A DNA stretch of 64,000 nt from Dolomitihabitans soli (GTDB lineage: Bacteria; Actinomycetota; Actinomycetes; Streptosporangiales; Streptosporangiaceae): NCBI RefSeq assembly GCF_022213955.1, contig NZ_JAKNTW010000020.1:62001-126000 (forward strand), in the 5' to 3' direction. The position numbers and the translations under genes were made by a program. Below are positions 59,990 to 64,000 of this stretch, piece by piece. The number at the start of each line of letters is the position of its first letter. Within the stretch, counting starts at the first letter, position 1. The notes beneath the pieces are model-generated. The model had not been told where the DNA came from, did no database searches, and was given only the letters and a program-made list of their open reading frames with translations.

Positions 59990-60715
59990 CTACATACGGG
60001 GACGGGCGAGGAAGGCGATCGTCTGGTCGCGGACTCGCAGTATGTGCGCCTCCAGCAGATCCCGGGCGCGCATCCGGTCGCCGCTCTCCAGGGCGTCGAC
60101 CACCGCGCGGTGCTCCTCGACGGCGATGTTCAGCCGGGAGGCGGTGATCGGCGCCTCCATTCCGGCGCGGGTGACGTGGATGCTCAGGTGCAGATCCTCG
60201 TGCAGCTCCAGCAGCATGGGAAGGCTGCCCAGTTTGACGATCTCCCGGTGGAAGCGGGTGTCGTTCTCCCGGAACTCGGTGTAGCGGCCCGGATCCGCCA
60301 GCGCCTGCGCGGCCAGTGCCTCGGCCTCGTCGACGAGCTCCCGCAACCGGGCCGGCGGTTCGCGGTCGGTGCGCTCGGCGAACAGGCGCAGGGCGTGCGA
60401 CTCCAGCATCAGCCGCAGCTCGAACAGCTCGTAGAGGCTGGAGAGCGACGGGATGGCGACGGTGAAGCCGACCGAGGCGTCGTACGCCAGCAGGCCGCGC
60501 TCGTAGAGCCGGCCCACCGCGCTCCGCACCGGGGTGCGGCTCATGCCGAGGCGCCTGGCGAACTCCCGCACCGGCACGGCCTGGCCGGGCGCCGGGTTCT
60601 CCTTGGTCAGCCACTCCATGATCGCCCGGCTGGCACGGCTCTCCAGGCTCTCTTCAAGACTCGGCTCCGGCACCGGGGCCTCCTCCCGAGTCGCTGTCGT
60701 TCGCGGTCGGATCAT
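59990..60715 (-). CDS. GntR-family (FCD) transcriptional regulator
   Basis: 241 residues. HTH: FARRLGMSRTPVRSAVGRLYERGLL (about 52-76). FCD domain (about 95-230) with metal/ligand residues in FRENDTRFHREIV, HEDLHLSIH and EEHRAVVDALE. FCD regulators sense organic acids, including hexuronates. It sits in the pectin locus, and the two TGGCAT-N9-ATGCCA dyads plus a half site before its own start make it the likely regulator of the locus. GGGGGAAG precedes the ATG at 60715. Confidence 0.93.
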   Translation of the reverse strand: MIRPRTTATREEAPVPEPSLEESLESRASRAIMEWLTKENPAPGQAVPVREFARRLGMSRTPVRSAVGRLYERGLLAYDASVGFTVAIPSLSSLYELFELRLMLESHALRLFAERTDREPPARLRELVDEAEALAAQALADPGRYTEFRENDTRFHREIVKLGSLPMLLELHEDLHLSIHVTRAGMEAPITASRLNIAVEEHRAVVDALESGDRMRARDLLEAHILRVRDQTIAFLARPRM

Positions 60716-60758
60716 GCCGCTTCCCCCGTCCCAAACTAAGAGATCCGTTACCGCTCCA

Positions 60759-60767
60759 TGGTATGCC
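60759..60767. promoter_or_regulatory. GntR operator half site upstream of gntR
   Basis: TGGTATGCC reads GGCATACCA on the other strand, identical to bases 2-10 of both full operators. It lies 44 bp before the gntR start codon. Possible weak autoregulatory site. Confidence 0.35.
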
Positions 60768-60858
60768 GCCGGAGAGCCGTGCGTCCGCAGGACTGTAGGA
60801 CGTCAACGGAATCATGGCCCAGAGGGGTTGACGGTTCAAGGAGCTACTAACACACTCA

Positions 60859-60879
60859 TGGCATACCACTGACATGCCA
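60859..60879. promoter_or_regulatory. GntR-type operator upstream of the DHDPS-family gene
   Basis: Same TGGCAT-N9-ATGCCA dyad as at 52885, ending 11 bp before the start codon of the aldolase-family gene. The message therefore has a very short leader, and a bound repressor would block initiation. Confidence 0.75.
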
Positions 60880-60890
60880 GCGAGGTTACA

Positions 60891-61838
60891 ATGGCGAGAC
60901 ATCTGCTGCACGGAATCATCACTCCGACGGTCTTACCCATGAATGCTTCCGCGGCACTCGACCGGTCCGCTCTGGAATGCCACGTCGAACACCTGGTGGC
61001 ATCGGGCGTCCACGGGCTCTGGATCAACGGCACCACCGGTGAGTTCCACGCCCTCAACGCCGAGGATCGAGCGCTCGCGGTGAGCGCCTCCGCGCGGGCG
61101 GCGGCCGGTCGCATCCCGGTCATCGCCCACGTCGGGGACGCGGCCACGCGCCTGGCGGTGGACCACGCCCGGGCCGCCGTCGACGCCGGAGCGGACGAGA
61201 TCGCGGTCATCGCCCCGTACTTCGCCACCTACGGGCGCGAGGAACTACTCGATCACTATCGCCTGATCGCCGAGGCCGTGGGCTTCCCGATCCTCGCCTA
61301 CCACATGCCCCAGCTCACCAAGTCGAGCCTGAGCGTCGACTGCGTGCTGCGCCTCGCCCGGGAGGGCGTCCTGAGCGGCATCAAGGACAGCGGGGGCGAC
61401 ATGACCTGGCTGCGTCAGCTGCTGCGCGGATCCGAGGAGGCCGGCCTGCGGTGCTTCACCGGCGCCAGCAGCCTCACCGACCTCTCGCTGTACGCCGGCG
61501 CGGCCGGAGCCACGTCCTCGCTGGCCAACGTCACTCCACGGACCCTGGTCGCGCTCTACGACGCGGCTCGCGCCGGGAACTGGGCGCGCGCCCGCGCACT
61601 GCAGGAACAACTGGAGGACCTTCTCGAGGCGATGCGGGCGGCACGGCGTGCGCCGACCCTCTCCTCGTTCGTCACCACCTACAAGTTCGTCCTCGTCTCA
61701 CTCGGCCTCATCAACGAGTCACACGCCGCTCCCCCGTTGGCCCGCCTGGACGAGGACGAGCGGCATCGCCTCTCCTCGACCGTGGTGCCGATGATCCGCG
61801 AGCTGGAGGCGGCAGCACACAAAGGAGAGACCACATGA
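60891..61838 (+). CDS. DHDPS/NanA-family aldolase or dehydratase
   Basis: 315 residues, TIM barrel. GTTGEF (about 46-51) binds the keto-acid carboxylate. The Schiff-base Lys is in SGIKDSGGD (about 163) and the assisting Tyr in LAYHMPQL (about 137). Family members include dihydrodipicolinate synthase, N-acetylneuraminate lyase, 2-keto-3-deoxygluconate aldolase and sugar-acid dehydratases. Here the pectin context points to a keto-deoxy-sugar acid (galacturonate or arabinonate product), but the exact substrate is inference. The GAGG before the ATG supports the start. The ATG at 61835 of the next gene overlaps its stop. Confidence 0.88.
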   Translation: MARHLLHGIITPTVLPMNASAALDRSALECHVEHLVASGVHGLWINGTTGEFHALNAEDRALAVSASARAAAGRIPVIAHVGDAATRLAVDHARAAVDAGADEIAVIAPYFATYGREELLDHYRLIAEAVGFPILAYHMPQLTKSSLSVDCVLRLAREGVLSGIKDSGGDMTWLRQLLRGSEEAGLRCFTGASSLTDLSLYAGAAGATSSLANVTPRTLVALYDAARAGNWARARALQEQLEDLLEAMRAARRAPTLSSFVTTYKFVLVSLGLINESHAAPPLARLDEDERHRLSSTVVPMIRELEAAAHKGETT

Positions 61839-63811
61839 CTCCTGACCCACTGGATCGGCGCACCCTGCTGCGAGCCGGCGCGGGCCTGCTCGCCGCCGTC
61901 TCGCTGACGAGCTGCGGGTTCTTCGAGACCGCGCCGGAAACCGAGAGAACGGCCGGGGCGAAGGGCAAGGAGGCGCCCTCGCTGAAGAAGCTGGCCGACG
62001 ACGGCAAACTGCCCGCGGTCGCGGCCAGGCTGCCCGACAAGCCGCTCGTCGTCACCCCGCTGGAGCGGAGCGGCGTCTACGGCGGCACCTGGCACTCGGC
62101 CATGCTCACCCAAGAGGACATGATGTGGCTGCGCTACAGCATGGGCTATGAGCCGCTGGTCAGCTGGGCGCCCGAATGGAAGGGCGTCGCCCAGACCGAG
62201 ATCCTGCCGAACATCTGCGAGAAGTACCAGGTCCTGGACGGCGGCAAGGCGTTCGAGTTCACCCTGCGCAAGGGCCTGAAATGGTCCGACGGCAAGCCGG
62301 TCGTCACCGACGACTTCGCCTTCGCCTTCGACGACTACAACGTCAACGCCGAGCTGCACCCGGAGTCCATGTACGACCTGTGGCTGTCCAAGTCGGGCAA
62401 GCCCGCCCGTTTCGAGAAGGTCGACGATCTCACCGTGCGCCTGACGTACGAGGAGCCCAAGCCGGGATTCATGGAGGAGCTCGCCGGCACCTCCGGGGTG
62501 CTGATGCTGCTGCCCGCGCACTACATGAAGCAGTTCCACAAGAAGTACAACCCCGATGCGGACGCCCTGGCCAAGAAGGCGGGCCTGGACAGGTGGATCG
62601 ACTACCTCCCGCTCCGGACCGAGCCCTGGGGCAACCCGGAACTGCCGACCCTGAACGCGTGGGTGGCCAAGAACGAGGTCGGCAAGGGCAGCAACGTGGT
62701 CGCCGAACGCAACCCGTACTACTGGAAGGTGGACCCGGAGGGCAGCCAGCTGCCCTACATCGACCGGGTCATCGCCGAGGTGGTGCAGGACGTCGAGGTG
62801 GAGGTGCTGAAGGTCTCCAACGGCGACCTGGACATGCAGCTCTACAACTTCGGCACGATCCGCAACAAGCCGGTGGTCGTCCGCAACCGCGACAAGGGCG
62901 GCTACGACCTGGTCGACTTCGTTCCCGACCTGGCCAACACCATGATCATCGGGTTCAACCAGACCCACCCCGACCCGGACAAGCGCAAGCTCTTCAGCAA
63001 CAAGGACTTCCGGATCGGCCTGTCGCACGCGATCAACCGCCAGAAGATCATCGACACGATCTACGGCGGCCAGGGCAAGCCCTGGCAGTGCGGGCCGGTG
63101 CCCGGCGACGAACTGTCGGACGCCGAACTCGGCTCGCAGTACACCGCGTACGACGTCGACCTGGCCAACGAGTTCCTCGACAAGGCGGGATTCACCAAGC
63201 GCAACGGCGACGGCATCCGGCTCGTCAAGGACGGCATGCCGGTCAACTTCACCGTGCTCGTCGTCTCCGACTCGCCGGATCACGTCGACGCGCTCGACCT
63301 GATCCGCGAGGACTGGCGGAAGGTCGGCGTCGACGCCAACGTCCAGCGGGTCGCCGAGACGCTGTACTGGGAACGGGTCGAGGCCGGCGAGTCGGAGGCC
63401 GCCACCTGGTCGGGAGGCCCCTTCGCGCTGCGCACCGGCACCGGCGGCAACCACTACTACGTGCCGAACAACCCACGCGGCTCGTCCCGCTTCGGGGGCG
63501 CGTGGGCCAGGTGGTACACCCGCGGCGGCAGAGACGGTGAGAAGCCGCCCGCGGAGATCCAGAAGCAGCTCGACCTCTTCGACGAGATGCGCGCCACCTT
63601 CGACGCCACCCAGGCCCTCGCCCTCGCCCGGCAGGTCCTCACCATCACGAAGGAGCAGTTCTACTACATCGGCATCTCCACGCCGCCCGGCGAGTACGGC
63701 ATCGTCAAGAGGACCATGCACAACGTGCCCAAGAGGTTCAGCGGGGCCGTGGTGCACCAGGCGCCGGGACCCAGCAACCCCTCCACCTACTTCATCTCGG
63801 GCACTGCCTGA
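61835..63811 (+). CDS. ABC transporter substrate-binding lipoprotein, family 5
   Basis: 658 residues. Twin-Arg plus lipobox N-terminus (DRRTLLRAGAGLLAAVSLTSCGFF). The body is a family-5 binding protein, the group that serves oligopeptides and, in many actinobacteria and Thermotoga, oligosaccharides (EFTLRKGLKWSDGKPVVTDDFAF, PDKRKLFSNKDFRIGLSHAIN). Infer capture of pectin or arabinan oligosaccharides for the permease that follows. AAAGGAGAG precedes the ATG; the start overlaps the previous stop by four bases. Confidence 0.92.
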   Translation: MTPDPLDRRTLLRAGAGLLAAVSLTSCGFFETAPETERTAGAKGKEAPSLKKLADDGKLPAVAARLPDKPLVVTPLERSGVYGGTWHSAMLTQEDMMWLRYSMGYEPLVSWAPEWKGVAQTEILPNICEKYQVLDGGKAFEFTLRKGLKWSDGKPVVTDDFAFAFDDYNVNAELHPESMYDLWLSKSGKPARFEKVDDLTVRLTYEEPKPGFMEELAGTSGVLMLLPAHYMKQFHKKYNPDADALAKKAGLDRWIDYLPLRTEPWGNPELPTLNAWVAKNEVGKGSNVVAERNPYYWKVDPEGSQLPYIDRVIAEVVQDVEVEVLKVSNGDLDMQLYNFGTIRNKPVVVRNRDKGGYDLVDFVPDLANTMIIGFNQTHPDPDKRKLFSNKDFRIGLSHAINRQKIIDTIYGGQGKPWQCGPVPGDELSDAELGSQYTAYDVDLANEFLDKAGFTKRNGDGIRLVKDGMPVNFTVLVVSDSPDHVDALDLIREDWRKVGVDANVQRVAETLYWERVEAGESEAATWSGGPFALRTGTGGNHYYVPNNPRGSSRFGGAWARWYTRGGRDGEKPPAEIQKQLDLFDEMRATFDATQALALARQVLTITKEQFYYIGISTPPGEYGIVKRTMHNVPKRFSGAVVHQAPGPSNPSTYFISGTA

Positions 63812-63822
63812 GGGGGGCACGC

Positions 63823-64000
63823 ATGCTGTCCTACCTCATGCGTCGGCTGCTGCTGATGGTGCTGACGCTGGGCGCCGTATCCCTGGCGTCGTTCTTCATC
63901 ATCAGCCTGCCGCCCGGCGACTACGTCTCCACCCTTCAGGCCCAGGCGGAGAGCCGCGGCGAGATGCTGGACGACTCCGTACTGGTCGCGCTGCGCGCGC
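63823..64000 (+). CDS. ABC transporter permease, DppB type (3' end outside window)
   Basis: 59 codons visible: YLMRRLLLMVLTLGAVSLAS then FFIISLPPGDYVSTL is the first membrane span and start of the periplasmic loop of DppB-type permeases. AGGGGGG precedes the ATG at 63823, eleven bases after the binding-protein stop, so it belongs to the same operon. Confidence 0.88.
   Translation, partial: MLSYLMRRLLLMVLTLGAVSLASFFIISLPPGDYVSTLQAQAESRGEMLDDSVLVALRA

Noticed and set aside
60616-60720. Long minus-strand frame joining GH127 with upstream sequence
   Set aside because: It is the GntR gene read in another frame; GH127 has its own AGGAGG and ATG at 59981.

Overview
The window is GC-rich (about 70%) DNA with strong GC bias at third codon positions. 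It has GTG and TTG starts, many LacI, TetR, GntR and MerR regulators, F420-type luciferase-like oxidoreductases, HTH-STAND-WD40 giants, TipAS-type MerR proteins and many secreted plant-polysaccharide hydrolases. This points to a filamentous soil actinobacterium, most likely Streptosporangiales (Nonomuraea or Streptosporangium-like). That assignment is inference from gene content. No rRNA, tRNA, CRISPR array or intact transposon was seen.

Layout, left part. 1-3.8 kb: end of a cupin gene, then a WYL regulator divergent from a short UvrA-like ABC ATPase, with a perfect dyad between them. 3.9-7 kb: two secreted pectate lyases (PL1 and PL3 with a ricin-type module) around a 776-bp intergenic region with a LacI-like operator. 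7.1-9.3 kb: a secreted protein, and a TetR gene divergent from a small membrane protein. 9.3-14.5 kb: a CUT1 sugar ABC transporter (two permeases and a lipoprotein) behind a transsulfuration-type PLP enzyme and a divergent LacI regulator, linked by copies of one operator. 14.5-16.8 kb: FAD oxidoreductase and divergent aldo/keto reductase. 17-21.4 kb: a compact DUF4331, TPR, Ni/Co-transporter-like operon. 21.6-25.4 kb: a beta-propeller glycosidase, a GNAT, a GH12 endoglucanase with a perfect operator, and an LLM oxidoreductase. 25.8-29.7 kb: a 1299-residue HTH-STAND-WD40 protein, followed by two small secreted proteins.

Layout, right part. 31-34.2 kb: nucleoside hydrolase and adenosine deaminase, coupled and divergent from a LacI regulator. 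34.2-35.9 kb: a decayed stretch with remnants of a GntR/FCD regulator and a pRiA4b ORF-3-like protein around one hypothetical gene. 35.9-37.3 kb: NmrA-like protein and divergent TetR. 37.5-40.3 kb: a large uncharacterised protein, a lipoprotein and a WXG100-like small protein. 40.4-45.6 kb: a signal-less periplasmic-binding-type protein, DUF418, and a carboxylesterase/small membrane protein pair divergent from a TetR. 45.8-47.5 kb: a MerR-type promoter driving a zincin-motif protein and a TipAS-type MerR. 48-50.2 kb: secreted GH13 amylase with CBM25. 50.3-52.3 kb: a large protein with a possible CYTH-like region.

From 52.9 kb to the end lies a pectin/arabinan utilisation locus: pectin methylesterase, esterase, PL1 pectate lyase, GH127 beta-L-arabinofuranosidase, GntR/FCD regulator, DHDPS-family aldolase/dehydratase and a family-5 ABC transporter (permease cut by the window end). 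Two nearly identical dyads with TGGCAT/ATGCCA arms lie just before the methylesterase and the aldolase. They are probably the operators of the GntR protein and define a local regulon: secreted enzymes demethylate and cut pectin, the transporter imports fragments, and the aldolase-family enzyme handles a keto-deoxy sugar acid.
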